From contig DASYBU010000043.1 in the NCBI GenBank assembly GCA_036500605.1, forward strand, positions 1 to 64,000: a stretch of 64,000 bases of DNA. The letters are read 5' to 3'. Below, piece after piece: positions 51,207 to 60,161 of this stretch. How positions within the stretch are numbered: position 1 is the first letter of the stretch; each line of letters begins with the position of its first letter. The DNA is from JAFALK01 sp036500605. Its GTDB lineage: Bacteria > Pseudomonadota > Gammaproteobacteria > Burkholderiales > Burkholderiaceae_C. The notes beneath the pieces were generated by a model, which did no database searches, was not told where the DNA came from, and saw nothing but the letters and a program-made list of their open reading frames with translations. Both the position numbers and the translations under genes were made by a program.

Positions 51207-52340
51207 ATGATCGCAAAAATCAAGACCTGGGTTCGCAAACTGCGCTGGTGGATCGCCGGCGTTCTCGTGATCGGGGGCTGGCTGCTCTACAGCCGTCTGA
51301 CCACGCCGCCACCGCCGCCGCCCCCCACCGGCGAAGCCAAGCTCGCCGACATCGTCCAGACCGTGCAGGCAGCCGGCATCCTGCAGGCCAAGACCCGCGT
51401 CGACGTGGGCGCGCAGGTCAGCGGCCAGGTCAAGGAGATCCCGGTGGTGCTGGGCCAGGCGGTCAAGAAGGACCAACTGCTGGTGCTGCTCGATCCGGAG
51501 CTCGCGCGCAGTGACGTAGAGCGTGCCGAGGCCGCGGTCACGCAGCAGAAGGCCGCGCTCGATTCGCGGCGCGTGGATCTGGAAGCCGCGCGGCGCGAGC
51601 TGACGCGCCAGAAGCGCCTGCTGGCCGGTGATGCCACCGCCGCCATCGATGCCGAGACAGCGCAGAACAATGTCGACAAGGTCGAGGCCGATGTGCGCGG
51701 GCAGATGGCCAATCTGGCGCAGTTGCAAGCCGCCGTCGATCGCAGCCGCCTGAACCTCAGCTACACCCGCATCACGGCGCCGATGGACGGCACCGTCGTG
51801 AGCCTGCCCGTGCAGGTCGGCCAGACCGTGATCGCCGTGCAGATCACGCCGGTGATGGTGACGCTGGCCGATCTGGACACGATCACCGTGCGCACCAAGG
51901 TGGCCGAGGCCGACGTGCAATCGCTGAAGGTCGGGCAGAAGGCCACCTTCACCACGCTCTCGGGCGATGGCCACCATTACGAAGGCCAGTTGCGCGTGAT
52001 CCAGCCGATCCCCGAGCGGGCCGGCAATGCGGTGTTCTACAACGCGCTGTTTGAAGTCGACAACCGCGACCGCCGCCTGTTCGCCGACATGACCGTGCAG
52101 GTCGACATCGAGACCGGCCAGGCCAAGCAGGTGCTGACGATCCCGATCGTGGCGCTGGGCGAACGCGACAAGGACGGCGCCTATCCCGTGCAGGTGAACG
52201 ACGCTGCCGGCAAGCCCCAGGAGCGCAAGCTGCGCACCGGGCTGCACGATGCGGCCAATGTGCAGGTCGTGTCGGGCCTGAAGGCGGGTGAGAAAGTGCT
52301 GCTCACGCCGGCACCGGCGGCCTCTGCTGCTTCGAGCTGA
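51207..52340 (+). CDS. macA: MacA-like periplasmic adaptor
   Basis: 377-aa membrane-fusion protein. One N-terminal TM segment (WWIAGVLVIGGWLLYSRL) and a Pro-rich stretch precede lipoyl halves (VDVGAQVSGQVKEIPVVLGQ; YTRITAPMDGTVVSLPVQVGQTV), a long helical hairpin and a beta-barrel domain. These are MacA features, and the gene precedes macB and a NodT-type channel. It connects the MacB ATPase to the outer membrane for export of macrolides, peptides or lipids. Confidence 0.92.
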   Translation: MIAKIKTWVRKLRWWIAGVLVIGGWLLYSRLTTPPPPPPPTGEAKLADIVQTVQAAGILQAKTRVDVGAQVSGQVKEIPVVLGQAVKKDQLLVLLDPELARSDVERAEAAVTQQKAALDSRRVDLEAARRELTRQKRLLAGDATAAIDAETAQNNVDKVEADVRGQMANLAQLQAAVDRSRLNLSYTRITAPMDGTVVSLPVQVGQTVIAVQITPVMVTLADLDTITVRTKVAEADVQSLKVGQKATFTTLSGDGHHYEGQLRVIQPIPERAGNAVFYNALFEVDNRDRRLFADMTVQVDIETGQAKQVLTIPIVALGERDKDGAYPVQVNDAAGKPQERKLRTGLHDAANVQVVSGLKAGEKVLLTPAPAASAASS

Positions 52341-52359
52341 GATGAAAGCAAGATCAATC

Positions 52360-52485
52360 AGTTTCCGGAACGCAGAGGACGCGGAGGGACGCGGAGTACG
52401 CAAAGAAATTCGTGGGTTTTTCTCTGTTGCCTCTGCGTCCTCTGCGTCCTCTGCGTCCCTTTGCGCCCTCTGCGTTCCGGAAATT
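52360..52485. repeat. Palindromic repeat family 2, copy 2, between macA and macB
   Basis: 126 bp with the same inverted ends as copy 1 (AGTTTCCGGAACGCAGAGG at left, CCTCTGCGTTCCGG-type at right) and the same CTCTGCGTCC steps inside. It lies inside the mac operon, so it must be transcribed and would form a long RNA hairpin between the two genes. Confidence 0.85.
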
Positions 52486-52519
52486 CCGTATTCCATCCAC
52501 TGCGGAACGGACCACTGAG

Positions 52520-54523
52520 ATGGCGCTCATTGAACTGCGCGATGTCGCGCGCCATTACCGCCTGGGCGACAACGATGTGGCCGCGCTCGATGGCGTGAGC
52601 CTCGAGATCGACGCCGGCGAATACGTCGCCATCGTCGGCCAGTCGGGCTCGGGCAAGAGCACGCTGATGAACGTGCTCGGCTGTCTCGACAAGCCCACCA
52701 GCGGCAGCTACCGCATTGCCGGGCGCGACACGGCCGCGCTCGATCCCGACGAACTGGCCGCGCTGCGCCGCGAGCATTTCGGCTTCATCTTCCAGCGCTA
52801 CCACCTGCTCGCGCATCTGGATGCACGCGCCAACGCTGCGCTGCCCGCCGTCTACACCGGCCAGGGTGTCAACAAGCGGGGGGAACGCGCGCAAGCGCTG
52901 CTCACGCGGCTGGGCCTCAGCGAGCGCATGCACCACAAGCCGCATGAGCTCAGCGGCGGCCAGCAGCAGCGCGTCTGCATTGCGCGCGCGCTGATGAACG
53001 GTGGCCAGGTGATCCTGGCGGACGAGCCGACCGGCGCGCTCGATTCGGCCAGCGGCGCGGAGATGCTGCGCCTGCTGCGCGAGCTCAACGAACAGGGCCA
53101 CACGATCATCCTGGTCACGCACGACACGACGGTGGCCGCGCAGGCGCGCCGCGTGATCGTGTTCAAGGATGGCCATGTGCAGAGCGATTCCGGCGCACCG
53201 GCCGATCATGTCGGCGCGCTGCTGGAGCAGGCGCCGCCCGAGCAGAGCGGCCGCCTGCAACGCAGCCTCGTGCAATGGCGCGAGGCCGTGCAGACCGCGT
53301 GGTCGGCGCTCAAGGGCAGCCGGCTGCGCACGGCGCTGTCGATGCTGGGCATCAGCATCGGCATTGCCTCGGTCGTGTCGATCGTGGCGCTGACCAGCGC
53401 GGCGCGGCATTCGATCGAGTCGGATGTGGCGAGCTTCATCTCGGGCCGCATCGCGGTCTGGCGCGGCAACTCGGCCCTGCCGCCGGGCGCCAATCCCAAG
53501 CCCTTCACGCCGGCCGAGATCGACAGCCTGCGCGCCCTGCCCGGCGTGACCGGCGTGAACGTGGAACGCGAGGCGCAGCTCACCGCGCGGCACGGCTCGC
53601 GCGACGCGATGATCCAGGCGCATGGCGCCGGTTCGCAGACGCTCAAGGCCCGCAAGCTCAAGGTCACACAGGGCCGCTATTTCACGCCGCTTGAGAACAG
53701 CGATGCGAGCCCGCTCGTGCTGCTCGACGTCAAGGCGCGCGACGCGTTGTTCAAGAAGGGCGAATCGCCGATCGGCAAGACCGTGCTGCTGGCGCTGGGC
53801 GGCTTGCCGCAGGGCGTGGCGCCCACACCCGGCGTGCCAACGCCTGAAGCCGCCTTCGTGCCGATCACCGTGATCGGCATCGTGGAAAGCGACGCCGCCC
53901 TGCTCTCCGGCGAGAACTGGCTTGGCGAGATCTACCTGCCCTCGGGCACCTTCACACGCAAGCTCGATGCGCGCGCCGATTTCGATCACTTCGACCTGTT
54001 GCTCGATGCCCAGGTCCAGCCCGCCCAGGTGCGTGCGCAGATCATCCATCGGCTGCGCGCCCTGCATGGCGTTGAAGACTTCTCGACCTGGAACGGCGAA
54101 GAGGAATACCGGAAGTTCACAAACATCACGGCGAGCTTGGCCGCGGTGTTCGCGGGCGTCGGCGCAATCGCGCTGCTGGTCGGCGGCGTGGGCGTGATGA
54201 ACATCATGCTGGTTTCGGTGTCCGAGCGCACGCGCGAGATCGGCATCCGCATGGCGGTGGGCGCGCGGCGCAGCGATGTGCTCTTGCAATTCCTCGTCGA
54301 AGCCGTGGTGCTGTGTTGCCTGGGCGGCCTGGTCGGCGTGGGCCTGAGCTGGCTCGCCGCACTCGGCTTCAACAATGTGCAGCACCAGCTCAAGGTGGTG
54401 GTGAGCTGGGATGCGCTGCTGGTCGCCTTTGCGGTCTCCAGCGCGGTCGGCGTGATCTTTGGCACCCTGCCCGCCCGGCGTGCGGCGGGCTTGAGCCCAG
54501 TGGATGCGCTGGCGCGCGAATGA
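52520..54523 (+). CDS. macB: MacB-type ABC transporter (ATPase-permease fusion)
   Basis: 667 aa. The N-terminal ATPase has Walker A GQSGSGKSTLM, signature LSGGQQQRVCIARAL and Walker B VILADEPTGALDSASG. The C-terminal part has four TM helices with a large periplasmic domain after the first (RTALSMLGISIGIASVVSIVAL) and the FtsX-like end (IMLVSVSERTREIGIRMAVGA). It works as a mechanotransmission pump with MacA. ATG 52520 gives the standard start; the frame open from 52412 comes from the repeat. It overlaps the next gene by 4 nt (ATGA). Confidence 0.95.
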   Translation: MALIELRDVARHYRLGDNDVAALDGVSLEIDAGEYVAIVGQSGSGKSTLMNVLGCLDKPTSGSYRIAGRDTAALDPDELAALRREHFGFIFQRYHLLAHLDARANAALPAVYTGQGVNKRGERAQALLTRLGLSERMHHKPHELSGGQQQRVCIARALMNGGQVILADEPTGALDSASGAEMLRLLRELNEQGHTIILVTHDTTVAAQARRVIVFKDGHVQSDSGAPADHVGALLEQAPPEQSGRLQRSLVQWREAVQTAWSALKGSRLRTALSMLGISIGIASVVSIVALTSAARHSIESDVASFISGRIAVWRGNSALPPGANPKPFTPAEIDSLRALPGVTGVNVEREAQLTARHGSRDAMIQAHGAGSQTLKARKLKVTQGRYFTPLENSDASPLVLLDVKARDALFKKGESPIGKTVLLALGGLPQGVAPTPGVPTPEAAFVPITVIGIVESDAALLSGENWLGEIYLPSGTFTRKLDARADFDHFDLLLDAQVQPAQVRAQIIHRLRALHGVEDFSTWNGEEEYRKFTNITASLAAVFAGVGAIALLVGGVGVMNIMLVSVSERTREIGIRMAVGARRSDVLLQFLVEAVVLCCLGGLVGVGLSWLAALGFNNVQHQLKVVVSWDALLVAFAVSSAVGVIFGTLPARRAAGLSPVDALARE

Positions 54524-55929
54524 GGATGATGATGCGCAGAACGACTCTGTTACTTGCCCTGACGCTGGCCTTGATGCTGACGGGCTGCGCCAGCGAGCAG
54601 ATCGTGCGGCCCGCCGCGCCACCCATGCCCGTCTGGTCTGGCCCGTCGGCTGAAGCGACAGCCGGCTGGGCGCCGCTGCTCGATCCCACCTTGAGCGCCT
54701 TGCAGACCAAGGCCCTGCAAGCCAACACCGACATCCGCCGCGCCGCACTGGCCTGGCAGCAGGCGCAGACGCAAGCCCGCTTGCAGGGCCTGCGCCTGCA
54801 GCCCAACGCCAGCCTCAGCTACAGCGCCAACCGGCCCTTGCAATCGCAGGGCAGCAGCATCGTGATCGACGGCGTCAGCGTGCCGGTCGGCAACAGCGCC
54901 GAATGGAGCCACAACTACAGCGCCTCGATCGGCGTGGGTTTTGAAGCCGATCTGTGGGGGCGCCTTTCGCAGCTCGACATGCAGCAGCTCGCCCTCAGCG
55001 AAGCCGCGCGCAGCGACATCCAGGCCGCGCGCATCCTGATCGCCAGCCAGGTGGCCGAGAACTACTGGACGCTGGCCGCCAACCGCCAGCTCGAAGTGAT
55101 CGCGCGCCGCAAGCTCGAACTCTCCGAGCAGCTGGTGCCGCTGGTGCGTCTGCGCGTCAAGGAAGGCAAGCTGGTCCCGCTGGAGATCAACAAGGCGTCG
55201 ACGATCGTGATGGCCGCGCGCCAGCAACTGGCGCAGTCCAAGGCGGCGGCCGACACCGCGCAACTGAATCTGGCGCAGTTGATGGATCAACCGTCCACCG
55301 CAACCGATCGGGTTGACGCGCAGCTTCCCAACCAAAACGGCGGCCCCCTGCCCGCCTGGCTGCCCGACGAACCTGCTCAGGTGCTCGAACGCCGCCCCGA
55401 TGTGCAACGCGCCCGCCTCGAAGTCGACGCTGCGCTTGCCAACGCCCGCGCCACCCGAGCCGCGCGCTACCCCACTTTGAGCTTCAGCGGCGGCTTGAGC
55501 ACCGGCGGCCAGCACCTCAGCGACTGGCTGAAGCAACCGCTGCTCTCGCTGGCCGGCAACCTCGTCATCCCGATGATCGACTGGCGCCGCCTCGAGCTGC
55601 AAGGCACGCAGGCACAGACCCAGCTCGACAGCGCCGCGCTCAATCTGCGCTCCACCGTCTACAAGGCGCTGACCGAAGTGCAGACCCAGGTGGTGCAGGC
55701 GCAAAGCCTGCAAGCGCAGGCCGAGGCCACGACGCAGCGGCTGGCCGAGGATGTCGAGACCGAGCGCCTGGCCAAGCTCAAGTTCGAGGTCGGCACGATC
55801 GCGCGTTCCGATGAGCTCAACGCGCGCATCGCGCGGCTCGATGCCGAACAGTCCGTGCTGCAACTGCGCCTGAACGAGCTACTGACGCGGCTCGCGCTCC
55901 TGCGTGCCCTGGCCGTGCCGCTGTCCTGA
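54520..55929 (+). CDS. NodT-type outer-membrane lipoprotein of the Mac pump
   Basis: 469 aa. The lipoprotein signal ends in LMLTGCAS (lipobox Cys). Two OEP domains follow, with the family blocks GWAPLLDPTLSALQTKALQA, VAENYWTLAANRQLEVIARR and LERRPDVQRARLEVDAAL. It completes the MacAB tripartite system. The start is ambiguous among four nearby Met codons; I chose the one in the ATGA overlap with macB. Its 3' end overlaps the convergent cbbR gene by 51 bp. Confidence 0.93.
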   Translation: MRMMMRRTTLLLALTLALMLTGCASEQIVRPAAPPMPVWSGPSAEATAGWAPLLDPTLSALQTKALQANTDIRRAALAWQQAQTQARLQGLRLQPNASLSYSANRPLQSQGSSIVIDGVSVPVGNSAEWSHNYSASIGVGFEADLWGRLSQLDMQQLALSEAARSDIQAARILIASQVAENYWTLAANRQLEVIARRKLELSEQLVPLVRLRVKEGKLVPLEINKASTIVMAARQQLAQSKAAADTAQLNLAQLMDQPSTATDRVDAQLPNQNGGPLPAWLPDEPAQVLERRPDVQRARLEVDAALANARATRAARYPTLSFSGGLSTGGQHLSDWLKQPLLSLAGNLVIPMIDWRRLELQGTQAQTQLDSAALNLRSTVYKALTEVQTQVVQAQSLQAQAEATTQRLAEDVETERLAKLKFEVGTIARSDELNARIARLDAEQSVLQLRLNELLTRLALLRALAVPLS

Positions 55930-56871
55930 GGTGACCCCTGAAGTCACGGTCCGCGCCGGGAAGCTCTTGGCGAGGAAAGCCTCCCCCCGCTCCAGCACGA
56001 AGTAACGGAAAGCCTCGGCGGCAGGCGACAGCGTCTTGGCGAGGTTGTTGACCACATGCCAGCGCCGCATCACCGGCAAGCCCTCAACCTCCGGCGCCGC
56101 GATCATGTGGCGGTCGAGCTCCAACCCGATCGTGTGCAGCGAAAGCAGGCTGATGCCCATGCCCGCCATCACCGCCTGCTTGATCGCCTCGTTGCTCGAC
56201 ATCTGCATCACCACGCGCGGCGCGATGCGGTGCGCATGCATGTATTCGTCAAACGCGGCGCGTGTGCCCGAGCCCGGCTCGCGCACGATGAAATCTTCGT
56301 TGAGCATGGCCTGCACGGGCACATGCTCCATGCGGGTGAACGGGTGATCCGCCGAGGTCACCAGCACATGCGGATGGATCGCGAACGGCTCGGCGCGTGA
56401 AGGCCAGTCGGCCGGCGGACGGCCCATGATGGCCAGCTCCACCTCGCCCTGCTGCATCAGCGCCACCACCTGCTCGCGGTTGTTGCTGACCTGCAGCCGG
56501 ATGTCGATGCCTGGATGCTCGCGCCGGAACTCGGCCAGCAGCCGCGGCAAAAAGTAGTTGGCCGTGCTGACCATGCCGATGTCGAGCGAGCCACTTTGCA
56601 GGCCCCGAAAGCGCGCCACCATGTCGTCGGCATCGCGCAGGATCGCCAGTGCGCGGCGCGTGTACGCGAGCACGTATTCGCCGACCGTCGTCAGCGAAAC
56701 CGTGCGGCTGGTCCGGTCGAACAGCGGCAGCCCGACCTGCGCCTCCAGCTCCTTGATCTGCATGGAAACCGCCGGCGCCGTGAGGCTCATTTCCTCGGCC
56801 GCCCGCGCAAAACTGAGGTGGCGGGCCACCGAGGCAAAAACGCGCAGCTGACGCAGGGTGACGTTCTTCAT
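55879..56871 (-). CDS. cbbR: CbbR, LysR-type activator of the Calvin-cycle operon
   Basis: 330 aa. The N-terminal winged HTH reads LRQLRVFASVARHLSFARAAEEMSLTAPAVSMQIKELE, and the effector domain follows (GLQSGSLDIGMVSTANYFLPRLL, a CbbR signature stretch, then QMSSNEAIKQAVMAGMGISLLS). CbbR responds to Calvin-cycle metabolites and NADPH. It is divergent from cbbL with a 122-bp gap holding a T-N11-A dyad. The C-terminal tail after about residue 305 is polar and overlaps the mac operon end. Confidence 0.94.
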   Translation of the reverse strand: MKNVTLRQLRVFASVARHLSFARAAEEMSLTAPAVSMQIKELEAQVGLPLFDRTSRTVSLTTVGEYVLAYTRRALAILRDADDMVARFRGLQSGSLDIGMVSTANYFLPRLLAEFRREHPGIDIRLQVSNNREQVVALMQQGEVELAIMGRPPADWPSRAEPFAIHPHVLVTSADHPFTRMEHVPVQAMLNEDFIVREPGSGTRAAFDEYMHAHRIAPRVVMQMSSNEAIKQAVMAGMGISLLSLHTIGLELDRHMIAAPEVEGLPVMRRWHVVNNLAKTLSPAAEAFRYFVLERGEAFLAKSFPARTVTSGVTSGQRHGQGTQEREPRQ

Positions 56872-56885
56872 GGCGAACCGATCAT

Positions 56886-56898
56886 TAAGTTTTTCTTA
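56886..56898. promoter_or_regulatory. LysR-type T-N11-A dyad in the cbbR-cbbL gap
   Basis: TAAG - 5 nt - CTTA is a perfect 4-bp dyad that satisfies the LysR T-N11-A rule and resembles CbbR recognition sites. It lies 15 bp upstream of cbbR and about 96 bp upstream of cbbL. Further TTA/TAA half-sites follow toward cbbL. Confidence 0.6.
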
Positions 56899-56993
56899 CC
56901 TAACGCCTAATTATTACTGACTTCTCTTGAATCATCGAGCTCCCTAGAGTCCGTTGCACGCCAGCTAACTGTCTGCATCCACGGAGACTCAAG

Positions 56994-58460
56994 ATGAACA
57001 AGCCATTCGAAGAAGGTGTCATCACCGACGCCAAGAAGCGCTACAGCGCCGGGGTCCTGAAGTACCGCCAGATGGGCTATTGGGACGCCCATTACGAGCC
57101 CAAGGACACCGACACGCTGTGCCTGTTCCGCATCACGCCGCAGGACGGCGTCGACCCGATCGAGGCCGCCGCCGCCGTGGCCGGCGAGTCGAGCACCGCC
57201 ACCTGGACCGTGGTCTGGACCGACCGGCTGACCGCCTGCGACAGCTACCGCGCCAAGGCCTATCGCGTCGAGCCCGTGCCCAACAACCCGGGCCAGTATT
57301 TCGCGTGGGTGGCTTACGACATCATCCTGTTCGAGGAAGGCTCCATTGCGAACATCACGGCCAGCCTGATCGGCAATGTGTTCTCGTTCAAACCGCTGAA
57401 GGCCGCGCGGCTCGAAGACATCCGCGTGCCGGTGGCCTTGGTCAAGACCTTCAAGGGCCCGCCGACCGGCCTGGTCGTGGAACGCGAACGGCTCGACAAA
57501 TTCGGCCGCCCCTTGCTCGGCGCCACCACCAAGCCCAAGCTCGGCCTCTCGGCGCGCAACTACGGCCGCGTGATCTACGAAGGTCTCAAGGGCGGGCTCG
57601 ATTTCATGAAGGACGACGAGAACATCAACTCGCAACCCTTCATGCACTGGCGGGATCGTTTTCTCTACGTGATGGACGGCGTCAACAAAGCCAGTGCGGC
57701 CACCGGCGAGGTCAAGGGCAGCTACCTGAACGTGACCGGCGCGACGATGGAAGATATCTACGAGCGCGCCGAATTCGCCAAGGAGCTGGGCTCCGTCGTG
57801 ATCATGCTGGACCTCGTGATCGGCTGGTCGGCCATCCAGAGCATGGCCAACTGGGCGCGCAAGCACGACATGATCGTGCACATGCACCGCGCCGGCCACG
57901 GCACCTACACGCGGCAGAAGAACCACGGCGTGAGCTTCCGCGTGATGGCCAAGTGGCTGCGCCTGGCCGGCGTCGACCACCTGCACACCGGCACCGCCGT
58001 CGGCAAGCTCGAAGGCGACCCGATGACCGTGCAGGGCTACTACAACTGCTGCCGCGACAGCTACACCAAGCAGGACCTGCCGCGCGGCCTCTTCTTCGAC
58101 CAGGACTGGGCCGACATGAAGAAGGTCATGCCGGTGGCCAGCGGCGGCATCCACGCCGGCCAGATGCACCAGTTGCTCGACCTGTTCGGCGATGACGTGA
58201 TCCTGCAGTTCGGCGGCGGCACGATCGGCCACCCCGGCGGCATCCAGGCCGGCGCCGTGGCCAACCGCGTGGCGCTTGAATGCATGGTCAAGGCGCGCAA
58301 CGAGGGCAAGGACATCAAGAACGAAGGCTTGGAGATCCTTCGCAAGGCCGCGCAGAGCTGCGGGCCGCTGAAGCAGGCGCTCGATACCTGGGGCGACATC
58401 AGCTTCAACTACGCGTCCACTGACACCAGCGACTACGCCACCACCCCGTCTGTTGCCTAA
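56994..58460 (+). CDS. cbbL: RuBisCO large subunit, form I red type (IC)
   Basis: Fixes CO2 onto ribulose-1,5-bisphosphate. 488 aa. The N-terminus GVITDAKKRYSAGVLKYRQMGYW and overall sequence mark the red-type clade. Active-site elements: TTKPKLGLS (substrate Lys), GLDFMKDDENINSQPF (the carbamylated Lys with its Asp and Glu), HMHRAGHGTYTR, loop 6 GTAVGKLEGDP and GGGTIGHPGGI. Catalytic residues all look intact. First gene of the operon; GGAG precedes the ATG. Red-type enzymes need CbbX as activase, encoded two genes on. Confidence 0.98.
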   Translation: MNKPFEEGVITDAKKRYSAGVLKYRQMGYWDAHYEPKDTDTLCLFRITPQDGVDPIEAAAAVAGESSTATWTVVWTDRLTACDSYRAKAYRVEPVPNNPGQYFAWVAYDIILFEEGSIANITASLIGNVFSFKPLKAARLEDIRVPVALVKTFKGPPTGLVVERERLDKFGRPLLGATTKPKLGLSARNYGRVIYEGLKGGLDFMKDDENINSQPFMHWRDRFLYVMDGVNKASAATGEVKGSYLNVTGATMEDIYERAEFAKELGSVVIMLDLVIGWSAIQSMANWARKHDMIVHMHRAGHGTYTRQKNHGVSFRVMAKWLRLAGVDHLHTGTAVGKLEGDPMTVQGYYNCCRDSYTKQDLPRGLFFDQDWADMKKVMPVASGGIHAGQMHQLLDLFGDDVILQFGGGTIGHPGGIQAGAVANRVALECMVKARNEGKDIKNEGLEILRKAAQSCGPLKQALDTWGDISFNYASTDTSDYATTPSVA

Positions 58461-58484
58461 GCCAGGTCGAAAGGAACTCACATC

Positions 58485-58919
58485 ATGATCAGCAATCCCA
58501 CCGGCCGCATCACGCAAGGCCAGTTCAGCTTCCTGCCCGAGCTGACCGACGCCGAGATCGCGCTGCAGATCGACTACGGCCTCAACAAGGGCTATGCCTG
58601 GAGCGTCGAATACACCGACGACCCGCACCCGCGCAACACCTACTGGGACATGTTCGGCATGCCCATGTTCGACCTGCACGATGCGGCCGGCGTGTTGATG
58701 GAACTGAACAACTGTCGCAAGACCTTTCCGAACCACTACATCCGCCTGATGGCTTTTGATTCCACGCGCGGCGTCGAGACCATCACGATGAGCTTCATCG
58801 TCAACCGCCCCGCCAATGAACCGGGCTTTGCCTTGATGCGCCAGGAAATCAACGGCCGCTCGATGCGCTACACGACGCACAGCTACGCCGCCGACAAGCC
58901 CGAAGGCCAGCGGTACTGA
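58485..58919 (+). CDS. cbbS: RuBisCO small subunit, red type
   Basis: 144 aa. Core features are TQGQFSFLPELTDAEIALQI, GYAWSVEYTDDPHPRNTYWDMFG and a C-terminal extension of about 30 residues (NEPGFALMRQEINGRSMRYT) that forms the beta-hairpin lining the central channel in red-type enzymes. Eight copies cap the L8 core. It starts 24 bp after cbbL. A repeat-filled gap of about 237 bp separates it from cbbX. Confidence 0.97.
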   Translation: MISNPTGRITQGQFSFLPELTDAEIALQIDYGLNKGYAWSVEYTDDPHPRNTYWDMFGMPMFDLHDAAGVLMELNNCRKTFPNHYIRLMAFDSTRGVETITMSFIVNRPANEPGFALMRQEINGRSMRYTTHSYAADKPEGQRY

Positions 58920-58926
58920 AGACCAG

Positions 58927-59003
58927 CATGGATGAACAAGGCGAACAAGTCAGAGCAGCAAGGCTGTTTTCTTATCCTGTTCATCCTGTTCATCCATGTT
59001 CAA
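58927..59003. repeat. Palindromic stem-loop repeat, family 1, unit 3
   Basis: Left arm CATGGATGAACAAGG; loop with AAGGCTGTTTTCTT; right arm TTATCCTGTTCATCCTG then TTCATCCATGTTCAA. It begins 7 bp after the cbbS stop. Matches units 1, 2 and 4. Confidence 0.78.
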
Positions 59004-59069
59004 ACCTGAATTGAGACTTTGAGCCTTGGCCAGCTGTGGCTCGCAGGCACGACCGCTGAATACGTTTTC

Positions 59070-59141
59070 AACATGGATGCACAGGATGAAACCAATACCG
59101 GCTGTTGACTTGTCCCGTTCGTCCCATTCATCCATGTTCAA
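59070..59141. repeat. Palindromic stem-loop repeat, family 1, unit 4
   Basis: Left arm AACATGGATGCACAGGATG; loop ACCAATACCGGCTGTTGACTT; right arm GTCCCGTTCGTCCCATTC then ATCCATGTT. It ends 15 bp before the cbbX ATG and its tail supplies the purine-rich AAAGG there. Confidence 0.78.
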
Positions 59142-59156
59142 ACCTGAAAGGCTGAG

Positions 59157-60161
59157 ATGAACGCGCCGCTCTACGCCATCCCCGGCAGCACGGCCGCCGC
59201 GCCCGAAGCGCCTGAGCGGGCGCTGGCCAGCAGTGCCCGCACCGTCGGCGAGGTGCTGGCCGAGAGCCAGGTGGAGGCCGTGCTCGACGAGCTCGACGAA
59301 GAGCTCGTCGGCCTGGCCCCGGTCAAGCAACGCATCCGCGATATCGCCGCGCTGCTGGTGATCGACAAGCTGCGCTTGAACTTGCAGTTAGCGGCGCAGA
59401 TGCCGAGCCTGCACATGTGCTTCACCGGCAACCCCGGCACCGGCAAGACCACGGTGGCGATGCGCATGGCCACGATCCTGCATCGCCTGGGCTATGTGCG
59501 CAAAGGCCATCTGGTGGCGGTGACGCGTGACGACCTGGTCGGCCAGTACATCGGCCACACCGCGCCCAAGACCAAGGAAGTGCTCAAGAAGGCGATGGGC
59601 GGCGTGCTCTTCATCGACGAGGCGTACTACCTGTACCGCCCCGAGAACGAACGCGATTACGGGCAGGAGGCGATCGAGATCCTGCTGCAGGTGATGGAGA
59701 ACCAGCGCGACGACCTGGTCGTGATCCTGGCGGGCTACAAGGACCGCATGGACACCTTCTTCCAGTCCAACCCGGGCATGAGCTCGCGCGTCGCCCACCA
59801 CCTCGACTTCCCCGACTACAGCCGCCCCGAATTGCTGCAGATCGGCGACAAGATGCTCGCCGGCATGAACTACCGCTTCGGCGACGGCGCCCGCGAGACT
59901 TTTGCCGACTATCTCGGGCACCGCTTGGCGCAGCCTCATTTTGCTAACGCGCGAAGTGTGCGCAATGCGCTGGACCGCATCCGCCTGCGCCAGGCCAGCC
60001 GCCTCTTCGTCGAGCGTGATCGCGTGTTGACGCGCGATGACCTGACGACGCTCGAACCCTCGGACATCCTCGCCAGCCGTGTCTTCAATGACTTCGGCGG
60101 CGACATCGCATCCCAAGCTCTTGAAAGCCCATCATGCCCCTGTCACGACGCTGGACCCTGA
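59157..60161 (+). CDS. cbbX: CbbX, red-type RuBisCO activase (AAA+)
   Basis: 334-aa AAA+ ATPase that threads the CbbL C-terminus to release inhibitory sugar phosphates. Motifs: LVGLAPVKQRIRDIAALLV, Walker A GNPGTGKTTVA, pore-loop region RDDLVGQYIGHTAPKTKE, Walker B VLFIDEAYYLY and sensor RNALDRIRLRQASRL. Typical CbbX N- and C-terminal parts are present. The C-terminal 25 or so residues run on past the usual end (SCPCHDAGP), and the gene overlaps cbbF by 28 nt. Confidence 0.96.
   Translation: MNAPLYAIPGSTAAAPEAPERALASSARTVGEVLAESQVEAVLDELDEELVGLAPVKQRIRDIAALLVIDKLRLNLQLAAQMPSLHMCFTGNPGTGKTTVAMRMATILHRLGYVRKGHLVAVTRDDLVGQYIGHTAPKTKEVLKKAMGGVLFIDEAYYLYRPENERDYGQEAIEILLQVMENQRDDLVVILAGYKDRMDTFFQSNPGMSSRVAHHLDFPDYSRPELLQIGDKMLAGMNYRFGDGARETFADYLGHRLAQPHFANARSVRNALDRIRLRQASRLFVERDRVLTRDDLTTLEPSDILASRVFNDFGGDIASQALESPSCPCHDAGP

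Noticed and set aside
52358..54748. 796-aa frame on the reverse strand
   Set aside because: Antisense to macB and its neighbours, composed of Arg/Ala/His-rich sequence typical of mirror frames in high-GC DNA; no domain.
56907..58880. 657-aa frame on the reverse strand
   Set aside because: Antisense to cbbL/cbbS; the RuBisCO genes are certain.
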